Source: Hypoxylon rubiginosum (lineage: Eukaryota; Ascomycota; Sordariomycetes; Xylariales; Hypoxylaceae). Taken from it: a stretch of 64,000 nt of DNA. The translations under genes were made by a program, and so were the position numbers. Where the stretch lies: contig CADCXA010000004.1 in NCBI GenBank assembly GCA_902806565.1, positions 1 to 64,000 of the forward strand, read 5' to 3'. Below, piece by piece: positions 30,014 to 39,085 of the stretch (position 1 is the stretch's first letter; each line of letters starts with the position of its first letter). The notes beneath the pieces were generated by a model. It was not told the DNA's origin. It worked only from the letters and a program-made list of their open reading frames with translations, and ran no database searches.

Positions 30014-32725
30014 ATGGAACATAATCGCAAAAAACAAGCCCATCCCCAAACCAAGCCCGAACTCCAACAAGAGAATGAACGCCAACTCGATAAACAAATC
30101 CAACATCTTGAACGCAAATTGGAAGAGGCTGAACGCAAATTAGAAGAGGCTAAACGAAAACAAGAAGAGGGTCAACGCCAACGTGAGGAGTCTGAACGCA
30201 AATTAGAAGAGGCTAAACGAAAACAAGAAGAGAGTCGACGCCAACGTGAGGAGGCCGAACGAAAACAAGAAGAGAGTCGACGCCAACGTCAGGAGGCCGA
30301 ACGAAAACAAGAAGAGAGTCGACGCCAACGTCAGGAGGCCGAACGAAAACAAGAAGAGAGTCGACGCCAACGTCAGGAGGCCGAACGAAAACAAGAAGAG
30401 AGTCGACGCCAACGTGAGGAGTCTGAACGCAAATTGGAAGAGGCTAAACGAAAACAAGAAGAGAGTCGACGCCAACGTGAGGAGGCCGAACACCAATACA
30501 AAGACCACTTGAACCAGACTCTTTGGCCTTACCTTCTTTCTTGCCACTCGTATAGCCTTTCTATACCAGTAGTCACTGATCCTTCCGCAACTACAGGAAG
30601 CCTTGTGGCAAATCCGCGAGAAAGATACTACCCTAAGCGCATTGTAAAGTGGGATAGCTTCATGTCAGACCAACATAAGACATGGAAGAAAGTCCAACAG
30701 AGTCAATCTTTCTTGTCTGCAGCTTCCCATCCATCTAAAAAGGTAGTCGAAGGATTCAAATCCTACTTTCGACGCATCAGATGTGAGACAGCCCTTCGGA
30801 CGTTTGAGTGGGTTGCTGTTGAGGCCAAAGTCAGGATGCTGGTCGAAGAAGCGAATAATGAGAAGATGATGCAAGACAGCTTTGGACTCCACGGAAAAAT
30901 AGAGTTTCAGAGTCACGGGAACTTTAAGGGTGGTCCTAAACAAGTCGATGGATCCGAATCCGAAGCCACAGCAGAACATTCCGAACAATTCTGCATATAC
31001 GGGCGCGAAGGTAGCCCCCAGAGAATCATTTATGCTATAGAGTATAAGCTTCCGCATAAGTTGCCAAAGGACGCGATCATAGCAGCATTGGATGGCTCCG
31101 AGATACAACCAGATCGGGACATCATCAACCGTAGTGGCGACACCTTCGAGTTTTACTCAAAAGCGATTACAACTGCTGCTATCACGCGGGCATACTCTTC
31201 TATGTGTAAGAAGGGTACGTCATACGGTTACGTATGTACAGGAGAGGCATTTATCTTCCTGCATATTCCTCAAGATGACCCCACCACTGTATATTACTCC
31301 CCGCACGTGCCAGAACACGACGTTAAGGATGATGACCCAGATAGGCTGCGTTACACTGCTATCTCGCAGGTATTTGCCTTTGTCCTTCGCGCGATTCAAG
31401 CACCAGTGGTGCCGCAGAGCTGGTTTACGTCGAAGTCCAATGACAAACGCAGTAACATCTGGCCTGAGAAGGACCCGTTAAGCTGGCGCAGAAGCCGAAG
31501 GGACTGGGGAGATAACCACCACAGCTCCGAGACAGAGAACAGCTCCGAGATAGAGAACAGCTCCGAGATAGAGAACAGCTCCGAGATAGAGAACGGCTCC
31601 GAGATAGAGAACAGCTCCGAGATAGAGAACAGCTCCGAGATAGAGAACGGCTCCGAGATAGAGCAAAGATCACCATATATCCCCCCCAAAGGAAGAAAGA
31701 CTAGGGAGAACAAGACATCGCCATATAATACACTATCGAATGCTCAGAAATGTCAACCACAAGCCGATAATCCTACACGCGGAAATAATGATAGTGATCA
31801 TAGCAGTGGCAAGGCATCAGCACCCTTACCTCCCAGGCTTGGTCAAGGCACTTTTACTCAGTTGAACAAGCCCGCCTCGGAGAGCAAAGGAGGCCAAAAG
31901 CAAGGTCAAAGCCGTGGAGACCATGATGCAAAGCAGCACAGGCAATCGAAGCCATCCATAGAGAGCCGGGAATACTGCACCCAGGAGTGCCTCGTCGGCC
32001 TTGCCTATGGTGGCTCTATGGATAAGGAATGTCCTAACTTCACCGATCATGGGCAACAGCACCTTGAACCGTTAGCGTTCCGGAATCTTATACGCGACCA
32101 GCTCGCCCATGACCGAGGCCCGGACGCCGACGCAACGCCGCTTCATCTATCTGGAGCAGTCGGGTCGCTGTTCAAGGTCCGCCTATCTGCTTATGGCTAT
32201 ACTCTTGTTGCTAAGGGCGTGATCGGAGATTACTCTGAGCGCCTGGATCACGAGATTCAGGTATACGACCGCCTCCGCCCCATTCAGGGTGTATATGTCC
32301 CCGTCTGCCTGGGCAAAGTCGACCTGGTGCTGCCGTACTATTATGACGGCAATAAGCACAACCATTTCTTGTTTCTTAGCTGGGCTGGCCAGCCCTTGTC
32401 CCTGATAGCTAAGACAGTAGCGAATAATGCCTCTATCATTGACGATATCGCTACTGCATTCCGCGCAGTGCACGCGCAACAGATTCTCCACTGCGACGGA
32501 GCACCGCGGAACATACTATACGAGCCGCGCAGAGGCAAACCTATGGTTATCGACTTCGAGCGAGCGAACATTTACAGTCACCGAAAGGTCGGTCCCGTCG
32601 ATCGAATCCGAAGAACGAGCGGTACACAAAAGGGGAAAAGAGTGATTAGTTTTGAAAAAGAGATAAGGCTGGTGAAGATAAACGTTCAACGTTATCTCAG
32701 TGTAGCTCATACCAGGATTTCGTAA
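30014..32725 (+). CDS. Spok-like protein: coiled coil, nuclease, kinase
   Basis: Intronless 903-residue protein starting at ATG 30,014; the open frame extends a little upstream without an ATG. In order: a charged coiled coil with 14-residue repeats (about residues 30-165); a PD-(D/E)XK-type nuclease region with candidate catalytic Glu343 and Lys345 (IEYKLPHKL); a disordered linker with eight SSEIEN-type hexapeptides (about 504-551); the cluster Cys655-x3-Cys659-x13-Cys673; and a kinase-like domain with HCDGAPRN (Asp828, Asn833) and DFE (Asp847). This order and the exact cysteine spacing match the Podospora Spok meiotic drivers, where one protein both kills sister spores (nuclease region) and protects (cysteine and kinase region). 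All these motifs are present and the frame is open, so it looks functional. Driver activity here is inference; similar genes occur in many fungi without tested function. Confidence 0.82.
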   Translation: MEHNRKKQAHPQTKPELQQENERQLDKQIQHLERKLEEAERKLEEAKRKQEEGQRQREESERKLEEAKRKQEESRRQREEAERKQEESRRQRQEAERKQEESRRQRQEAERKQEESRRQRQEAERKQEESRRQREESERKLEEAKRKQEESRRQREEAEHQYKDHLNQTLWPYLLSCHSYSLSIPVVTDPSATTGSLVANPRERYYPKRIVKWDSFMSDQHKTWKKVQQSQSFLSAASHPSKKVVEGFKSYFRRIRCETALRTFEWVAVEAKVRMLVEEANNEKMMQDSFGLHGKIEFQSHGNFKGGPKQVDGSESEATAEHSEQFCIYGREGSPQRIIYAIEYKLPHKLPKDAIIAALDGSEIQPDRDIINRSGDTFEFYSKAITTAAITRAYSSMCKKGTSYGYVCTGEAFIFLHIPQDDPTTVYYSPHVPEHDVKDDDPDRLRYTAISQVFAFVLRAIQAPVVPQSWFTSKSNDKRSNIWPEKDPLSWRRSRRDWGDNHHSSETENSSEIENSSEIENSSEIENGSEIENSSEIENSSEIENGSEIEQRSPYIPPKGRKTRENKTSPYNTLSNAQKCQPQADNPTRGNNDSDHSSGKASAPLPPRLGQGTFTQLNKPASESKGGQKQGQSRGDHDAKQHRQSKPSIESREYCTQECLVGLAYGGSMDKECPNFTDHGQQHLEPLAFRNLIRDQLAHDRGPDADATPLHLSGAVGSLFKVRLSAYGYTLVAKGVIGDYSERLDHEIQVYDRLRPIQGVYVPVCLGKVDLVLPYYYDGNKHNHFLFLSWAGQPLSLIAKTVANNASIIDDIATAFRAVHAQQILHCDGAPRNILYEPRRGKPMVIDFERANIYSHRKVGPVDRIRRTSGTQKGKRVISFEKEIRLVKINVQRYLSVAHTRIS
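30126..30490 (+). repeat. 42 bp in-frame minisatellite in the coiled coil
   Basis: Tandem units of 42 bp encode 14-residue heptad-pair repeats of the type EEAERKQEESRRQR. The central copies (about 30,250-30,420) are nearly identical at the DNA level, and outer copies carry ESERKL or AKRKQ variants. The unit is a multiple of three and of the heptad, so copy-number change would keep both frame and coiled coil. Confidence 0.9.
31523..31666 (+). repeat. 18 bp in-frame minisatellite (SSEIEN)8
   Basis: Eight 18 bp units (AGCTCCGAGATAGAGAAC type) encode (S/G)SE(I/T)EN hexapeptides in the linker between the nuclease and kinase regions. The first unit has T for I, and two units and the last begin with G; the last ends in Q. 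Confidence 0.92.
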
Positions 32726-32909
32726 TTTGTATCGTACTAGCCATAGGTTATTTTAACTAATCAGAAAGAAGCTTGCTTTACCCCTCCCTATTAAATTATA
32801 ACACCTAGTTTAAGCGAAAAACGTAAATTTTACTAAAATTATATTATATAAAATTATAAAATTAATTAATTTAAAACCAATAAGTTTATAATTATAATTA
32901 AAAATAAAT

Positions 32910-32965
32910 ATAATATTAATATATAATATAATATTAATATATAATATAATATTAATATATAATAT
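32910..32965. repeat. 18 bp tandem repeat in the AT block
   Basis: The unit ATAATATTAATATATAAT is repeated about three times in a row. Simple-sequence origin is likely. Confidence 0.7.
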
Positions 32966-33290
32966 AAAATATAATATAATATATATTATTATATTAATTT
33001 TTATATATATTTAATAAATTTATTAAAAATTTATATTTATAAATAACTTTAATATAATAATTTAAATATTAATAAATAAAACTATATTAAATTTAATAAA
33101 TAATATATTATTTAATATATTTAAACGTAAAATTATTAAATAATTATTAAAATTTTATATTTATAATTTTATTAAATAAACCTTATATTTTAATTAAATA
33201 AACTATAATTTTTAATTATATGTTTATTATTATATATAATAAATTTAACTTTTAAATATATATTTAATTAATTATTTTAATTATTTTTTT

Positions 33291-33369
33291 ATTTTTTATT
33301 TTTTATTTTTTATTTTTTATTTTTTATTTTTTATTTTTTATTTTTTATTTTTTATTTTTTATTTTTTAT
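33291..33369. repeat. (ATTTTTT)n microsatellite, about 11 units
   Basis: An uninterrupted heptamer ATTTTTT repeated about eleven times, with no mismatch visible inside the array. Confidence 0.95.
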
Positions 33370-34028
33370 TATATATGTTTATATATATATATATATATAA
33401 ACTATAATAATAATATTATAAAGAAATTTAATAATATATAAAATTTAAAATATAAATTTTTATTTAAAAATAATATTATTTTATTATATATATTTATAAT
33501 GAATAAATAATTAAATATTATAATTAATTTTTTATTTTTTTATTATTAAAATTGTATATAAAGTTTGAAATTTTTTATATTTAAATTTATAAATATAATT
33601 AAATAAATAAGCGTAACTTATTAAATTTATTAAATAATTTAAATTTTATTAAAATAAATTTAATATTATTTATATGGTATTATATATATATAATTATATA
33701 TATATAATTAATTTTATATATATTTTCTTTTTTTATTATTTTATTTTTATATTTTATTTTATTTATATTATATATTATTTATTTATTAGTAAATATTTTT
33801 TTATTTTAATATATATAATTAGTTTTATTATTTTTTAAGTTTTATGAATTAATTATTTATATATATTTAATATAATAAGTTATTTTATATTTTAAATAAA
33901 AAGTTTATTATATATATATTTTTTATATATAAAAATAATAATATTAAAAATAAATTATAAATTTAATAAATATATAAACTATATATAAAATAAATATAAT
34001 TTATATATATATTAATAATTTTATAATA

Positions 34029-34522
34029 TATTTTATTAAAAATATAATTACTTATTAATAACTTATATATTATTATATATATATAATTATATATATATAA
34101 TTAATTTTATATATATATATTTTTTTTTATTATTATTTTTAATAAATAATTTCTTTTTAATAATTAATTAAATTTTATTAGTTTATTTTTATATTTTATT
34201 TTTTTTATATTATATATTATTTATTTATTAATAAATACTTTATATTTTTAATATATTTAATTATATAATTATTAATTTAAATAAATTAAAATATAAAAAA
34301 AATAAATAATAAAAATAATTTATATTAAAAAAATTAAATAATATATAATATAAATAAAATGAAATATAAAAATAAATTAATAAAACTTAATTAATTATTA
34401 AAAAAAAAAAATTTACTAAAAATAATAAATAAATAAAATATATATAAAATTAATTATATATATATAATTATATATATATAATAATATAAGTTACTTATAA
34501 ATAATTATATTTTTAATAATAT
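34029..34522. repeat. Large palindrome with ~200 bp arms
   Basis: The left arm from about 34,029 to 34,230 is matched in reverse complement by about 34,325-34,522, including the paired TATATATATAATTATATATA core and the TAATTAATTAA(A/G)TTTTATTA segment. A related third copy lies at about 33,676-33,800 in the orientation of the left arm. The structure suggests an inverted pair of a small repeat or a foldback element; long TA runs make arm limits approximate. Confidence 0.75.
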
Positions 34523-34814
34523 ATATAAATTAAAAAAATAATTAAAATTTTTTATTTATTTAAATAATATATTTTTATAAAAGAAATATAATATAATAAT
34601 TTTTATAAACTTTAATAATATATTATTTTAACTGGTAAAAAACCTTAATTTTTAATCGATAGCTACCACGTGACGTCCGTGCGTTAGCCCTACGCTAAAA
34701 TGGTGCCTTACACACTAAGGCCTAACCTCACGGTGGCTCAAAGAAACAAAACACGTTTTCCTCATCACTACAAAAATCCAAAACGTCCAAATTCTTAACC
34801 AACCCGCAACCACA

Positions 34815-36736
34815 ATGGACTTGGAAATGGACTGGATTGAGCACCCTTGCGTCGGTCCGAATTCTAGTTCACCTCTAGAGTGCGTACTCGCATCTTATTC
34901 GTTTGGTCTCCCATATCTCAAGCTCCGAGGTACTACAGATCCCACTTTCTTAAACAACCCGTCTGGCTAGGCGCCTCGGGTTGATGGGAACTGGGCTGTC
35001 CCGAAGGTTGTGTATCCAATTAGCAACCATCCTATCATTTCTCTCTTCAACCCCGGCAATGATCGAGCAATCCCGCCTATTATCGGCACCATTCGAGGCA
35101 TCGTGGAACAACACAGCCCCGCCGAAGACATGCCCGCCGGGATTGATGTCCTACGCATTGGATATCCGAGCGAGACGCAACCGCCTCCTGTTGTACTAGT
35201 CATTACGGTTAAACCGAGTACCATCACATGGCAGCAGGGCTCCCTTATAGCCCAGAAAGTCCTTCGAGTTGTTCACCAATGCAATTCCGGCTTAGAAGAT
35301 GTTCATTGTGAAGTTTTTGAGGCGGATCTGGTCAGCCACGGTGCTATTATTTCGCGAGGCACGATCCCCGAAATAACTCAAACAACTCCAACTGTCCCAT
35401 CTGATTTGGATATTCCAGCCGGTAAGTACAAGCTAATCCATAATTTACTTATAAACTAATAATATCTATAGTGGAATCTAACGAGGGCCATTCGCTTTTC
35501 TGGCCTATTCAGAATGATTGGCCGAGTGGTTTTTTTGTGAATCCAAAAGACTTTGCAGTCCAATTTCGACACGACCTGCTAAACTTCACTTCGTATCTCG
35601 GACGGCCTATCGTCGCTCCTTCGGAAAACGAGGGATATGGTTCGTCAGGTTTATATCTCCGCCTTTCAAAGGGCGAGGAAGGAGACAAGGACACGCAATC
35701 AATCAATGTGCTGGTTGCGGCTCGGCACGTTGTCTGCTCAGCAACCAATGCTTCGATTATCAATCAACTTGACAATCCAAACAACCCCACATCTATCCAA
35801 GTGTTTCAGCTACCTCAGCAAGATGCCAACCGTATTCGAGAAAAAATACAGGACTATATCAACAGTCAGACACAGGCCAAAAATTACCTGGAAGCAAAGG
35901 CCGGAGCAGAAGCCTTAGAACCTAAGCAGCAACAAGTCTATCAGATGATAGCCAGAAACATTGCCCAGGCTGAAAACTTTTTAGCCCATTGCGTATCGGT
36001 TTTCGACATTACCAAGCGACATATAGGTGATGTTGTTGCCTCGCCTGTGGTGTCTACGCTGGAAAACAAACGGCGTGACTGGGCATTGATCAAGTTGAAC
36101 CGACACGTATTTGGCCGAGGGCTTCTTCCCAACCGTGTTTGCATCGCCAGTCTCGATGAAGTTTCCCGAAGACATCTAGAAGCCACCGGTAGCACGCTTC
36201 TAGTCCAGGGCCGCCGAAAGAACGAACTTGAAGATATGACTGGTGAAATGGGCGACTTCCTAGATATCACAAGGTACTTTACCTTAAAGGACCTTGATAA
36301 GCAGGGTAACCTTCCTGTGTCGAGAACTGATCACCATACCTCTATTGAGGAAACTATTGAAAAAGGATGTCTCCATGTTTATATGGTAGGTCCCACAACC
36401 AACGGCTCTAGTGGTGCCCTGAATAGGGTGTATAATTACAGATGGGAAGGCAAACACAGCGTTACCACCCGGGAATACTGTGTTATATCTTCCCGAGCAG
36501 GTAGCCCCTTTAGTCAACCCGGCGATAGCGGCTCTGTTGTCTTTACTGTGCTTCTTGACGAGAATAAAGAAGCTAGCTTTGCGACCCAGGCTACGGTGGG
36601 CGCCCTCGGCTTTCTTTGGGGTGCTTTCAAACCCGACCCCCGAAAGGAGTATTTGCAGATCAGCTACGTCACCCCGTTCGAGGACGTTAAGGATACCATA
36701 GAGGAGTTCACTGGTTGGCTTGTGCACCTCCCCTAA
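34815..36736 (+). pseudogene. Trypsin-like serine protease, in-frame TAG
   Basis: Exons 34,815-35,421 and 35,472-36,736, with a 50 bp GTAAGT...CTATAG intron, give a 624-codon frame that is open except for TAG at 34,968-34,970 (codon 52). Coding character continues on both sides of this stop. The N-terminal ~200 codons carry a conserved-looking region (VPKVVYPISNH, LRIGYP, VHCEVFE) of unknown role. The C-terminal half has a chymotrypsin-fold triad: His288 (AARHVV), Asp405 (DWALIKL) and Ser555 (PGDSGS), counting the stop as a residue. A GGC-CAG-GCG to GGC-TAG-GCG change would explain the stop and is the CpA-to-TpA change made by RIP; the AT block lies 330 bp upstream. Alternatives are an 87 bp intron (34,884-34,970) that keeps frame but lacks a good branch site, or readthrough. 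Confidence 0.7.
35422..35471 (+). other. Intron of the trypsin-like gene
   Basis: GTAAGT donor, ACTAATAA branch region and CTATAG acceptor. It joins the two frames so that the conserved N-terminal region and the protease domain form one reading frame. Confidence 0.85.
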
Positions 36737-37293
36737 GAATATAGGTAGGAGGAAAGTGAGGTGCTTCTATCCTATTTCTGGCGCGTCACTGGACACGTTT
36801 ACTACGTGGTAGTACTTGTATATATCTCCCAAGTACTTAATTTACAGAGCCAACCAAAATAGCTAGCCTCTCCTCGCTCGCGCCCCCGGCAGAGCGCCTG
36901 TCCGCGATATGCAGGAACGCCTCTTCGAAGGCCTTTTCGTAGACGGCTAAGGTAGGTGCTGTCCTTTGTGCAAAGAACTTGCGCTTCCAGCTGGAACCCG
37001 CGAAGTTCACCAAGTACATTACGAAAAGGGTATCCAGCTCTGGGCCGTGAAAACCATCCAATTCAAAAAGCCTTCCCCGGATCTGTCTTGCAAGATGCTT
37101 CACGTCGCGCGCAATTCCCAAGCTTGAACTGGACTGCACTTCACCTCAGCTAGATCCTTCCACAGTAGAGTCAATCTCTACTCCTCTTCCCTGCTTCATG
37201 CAATCAGAACAGGCGGCCCCGGTGCCGATTGTCACCGAATGCAATTTGGGGAGTCAATCTCAACATTAAACCGGGACAGAAATAAAGGTCGAT
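36737..37293. other. Intergenic region with a possible minus-strand exon
   Basis: A minus-strand open frame at 36,837-37,139 would encode up to 100 residues (ELDTLFVMYLVNF, then a WKRKFF segment). It lacks an ATG and begins right after an in-frame TGA, so it could be the last exon of a small gene or a remnant. I do not recognise it. The rest of the region shows nothing clear. Confidence 0.35.
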
Positions 37294-37767
37294 ATGAGCA
37301 GAAACGCTATGGATACTAGTGGTTATCGCGAGCGCTCAACACGAGAAGTCGGAATCGCCCATGCTACCATAGATACGATGCAAACGCAAGTCCCAAATCA
37401 GAGTACGGCCGAAGGAGATAGGATAGCGACGCGCGAGGACGGCGTCTCGGACATCGTCTGGGAGCGAGTGCAGAATGCCAAGACAGCCGCGACTGAAGAA
37501 CGGAAAACGTTCGAGGATCTGGCGCAGCGGCGGGAAGAAGCCCGTAAGGCACTGATCAGGGGGCAGGGGACAGACACAGAGCGCCTGCGACAGGAGTACG
37601 ATGCTATCGAGGAGAAGTATGCGAAGACCTGCGAACTCTTACAACGCAAGGAGAAGATCCAGGAGGCCCTTCGGAAGATGGACCGGTGCGTCTATGGATA
37701 CGTGTGGACGCGCGAGGGCGGTGGTTACCGATGTGAGGGCGGTATGCAGCGGTATGCATTTTGTTAG
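37294..37767 (+). pseudogene. Small coiled-coil protein, frameshifted C-terminus
   Basis: The 157-codon frame has a disordered N-terminus, a charged coiled coil (about residues 62-127) and a Cys/Gly-rich tail (CVYGYVW, then GGYRC). In related fungal proteins as I remember them, a GGYRC tail continues with a GGxHFVS-type ending. Here a perfect 10 bp tandem duplication, GCGGTATGCA at 37,739-37,748 and 37,749-37,758, throws the frame into an early stop at 37,767. The +1 frame just after the duplication does encode a HFVSDAKLL ending, with a stop at 37,804-37,806. The protein may still be made with an altered last five residues. Role unknown. Confidence 0.65.
37739..37758 (+). repeat. Perfect 10 bp tandem duplication
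   Basis: GCGGTATGCA occurs twice head to tail inside the 3' end of the small coiled-coil gene and shifts its frame. Replication slippage, end-joining fill-in or an excision footprint could each produce it. Confidence 0.9.
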
Positions 37768-37913
37768 CGACGCCAAACTTCTTCGCGCCGTAGGGCATTG
37801 TGACTAGTAGATACAGTGGATATGATAGGTAGTGTCAGTCCCGTAGCATCGATTGGCCCGGTCGCGTGATGATCTTGTCCACACATATCGAAGACAAAAG
37901 GTAATAACTTCGT

Positions 37914-38660
37914 CTAAGGTATTTCGTACATCAAGGGCGGGGTCCCAGTTGTACAATCAGACGGTGTCTGATATGGAGCTTCCCATATCACCTCGTACTT
38001 CCCTGAGAGACGAAACCCATGCGTGCCACTCCCCACATTCCATACCTGGTCGCCCGCCCCCGGCAACTCGACCTCGGCCCTTGAATTTGGTGGGACAATA
38101 AGATTCAAGTGAAATCCCTCGTCATCTACTTGCTAATCGGTCGATACGACCCCATACGCCCCGCGATACGTCGCGCGGGCAGCCCCCCCCCCCCCGGGTA
38201 CCTAGGTATAGACGCAACACGCACCGTCTTCTACCCGGCCTCGGCAGGCGCTAAGCCACCAATAATTTCAAGCATCCAGTTCGCGACGGATCCAAAAGCA
38301 TAGTGGTTGAAAGACGTTATCATGTTCAGGTTCATGGTCCCGTCGGGCAGGAGACTATCCCAACACTCCCAGGTCGTCGTACCGCCCATGACAACCGGAT
38401 ACAGCAACGACGGCGCCGTGGTCTGCATCAGCATGCAGTAGAAATCGGCCGTCAGGCCGTACGGCTTCAGCATCAATCCCAAGAGATGCGTGCCCGCGAG
38501 GTATTTGTTTTCCGCGATGATGGCCCGCAGACGCTGCACCGTGGCGTCGTCCTGTCCGGATGGAACAAGTCGAAGTACGGTGATAGCGCGAGGCCCGTCT
38601 GCGTCTCACAAGCCACAGTGCCGTTTGGCGAGATCTACGCTTCCTGGAACGTCTTTACTG
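37914..38660 (-). pseudogene. GH78 alpha-L-rhamnosidase remnant, C-terminal part
   Basis: Minus-strand fragments in order match the end of fungal GH78 enzymes: NGTVACETQTGLAL, then RLRAIIAENKYLAGTHLLG, then WECWDSLLPDG and MITSFNHYAFGSVANW (the GH78 hallmark), then a jelly-roll tail with VPPNSRAEVELPG and GSGTHGF. The frame is broken by TAG at 38,635-38,637, a frameshift near 38,560, TAG at 38,231-38,233 (expected Trp), an indel in a 13-base C run at 38,183-38,195, and TAG at 38,133-38,135 (expected Trp). The roughly 600 N-terminal residues of a complete GH78 are missing. The two Trp-to-stop changes fit G-to-A (RIP-type) mutation. Confidence 0.85.
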
Positions 38661-39085
38661 TTACGCGACTCGTGGGCGAATTTCCCGCAGAGGCAGCAAT
38701 GCAACCTCTAGCAACTACTACGACATCGTCAGTCGCCCTCGTCGGTTCGTTCGGGGTACCTGGGTTGGCATCTTCTTGCAGTGCTCCTCAAGGGTCATCA
38801 AACTTCCTAGGACACCGGAGGAACACGCAGTCCGTCTGCAGTCTCGCTATAGAAGATATAGAATATTGTCCCAATCGGATCGGGTTCGGTTTGACGTCGA
38901 CGTTGTGGTCGCACAAGACTTCTCGGTATTAAATCATTATTAGAAGCAGCGGCCGGAAAATCGCTATTCTTTCCGACCCTTCGTGACCCGCATTGTGACT
39001 CGACTGAAGAGAAACGGCCGGCCGGCCGACCGGCGGCTGCTGGCCCCCGAATACAACGAGGCCTACGAAGTATATATCAGACTTA
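38661..39085. other. Gap with a possible coding scrap
   Basis: A plus-strand frame of about 45 codons ending at 39,094 (RPFVTRIVTRL, then LLAPEYNEAYEVYIRL) reads like protein, but has no start and no recognised family. The palindromic CGGCCGGCCGGCCG run sits near 39,015. Nothing else is clear, and the missing 5' part of the GH78 gene was not found here. Confidence 0.3.

Larger units (their letters stand above)
32740..34640. repeat. Second AT-rich, RIP-like block
   Basis: Composition drops abruptly after the Spok-like gene and returns to normal near 34,645. There are no credible ORFs. The block includes an 18 bp tandem repeat near 32,910-32,965, a heptamer microsatellite, and a large palindrome. 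It is more purely A/T than the first block. Confidence 0.88.

Noticed and set aside
30203..30547. Minus-strand and alternative-frame ORFs across the Spok-like repeats
   Set aside because: They arise because the 42 bp unit is open in several frames; repeated LLTLASTLFLFSF-type text is a shadow.
31396..31713. Three minus-strand ORFs over the SSEIEN repeat
   Set aside because: Shadows of the 18 bp minisatellite; all frames lack stops because the unit does.
1..34640. Starship captain (DUF3435 tyrosine recombinase) that could carry the Spok-like island
   Set aside because: No such ORF or motif is visible; if one existed in the AT blocks it is unreadable. The giant-element idea stays an inference.
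38303..38932. 209-codon plus-strand ORF
   Set aside because: Antisense to the GH78 remnant, whose motifs are on the minus strand; no ATG-supported product of its own.
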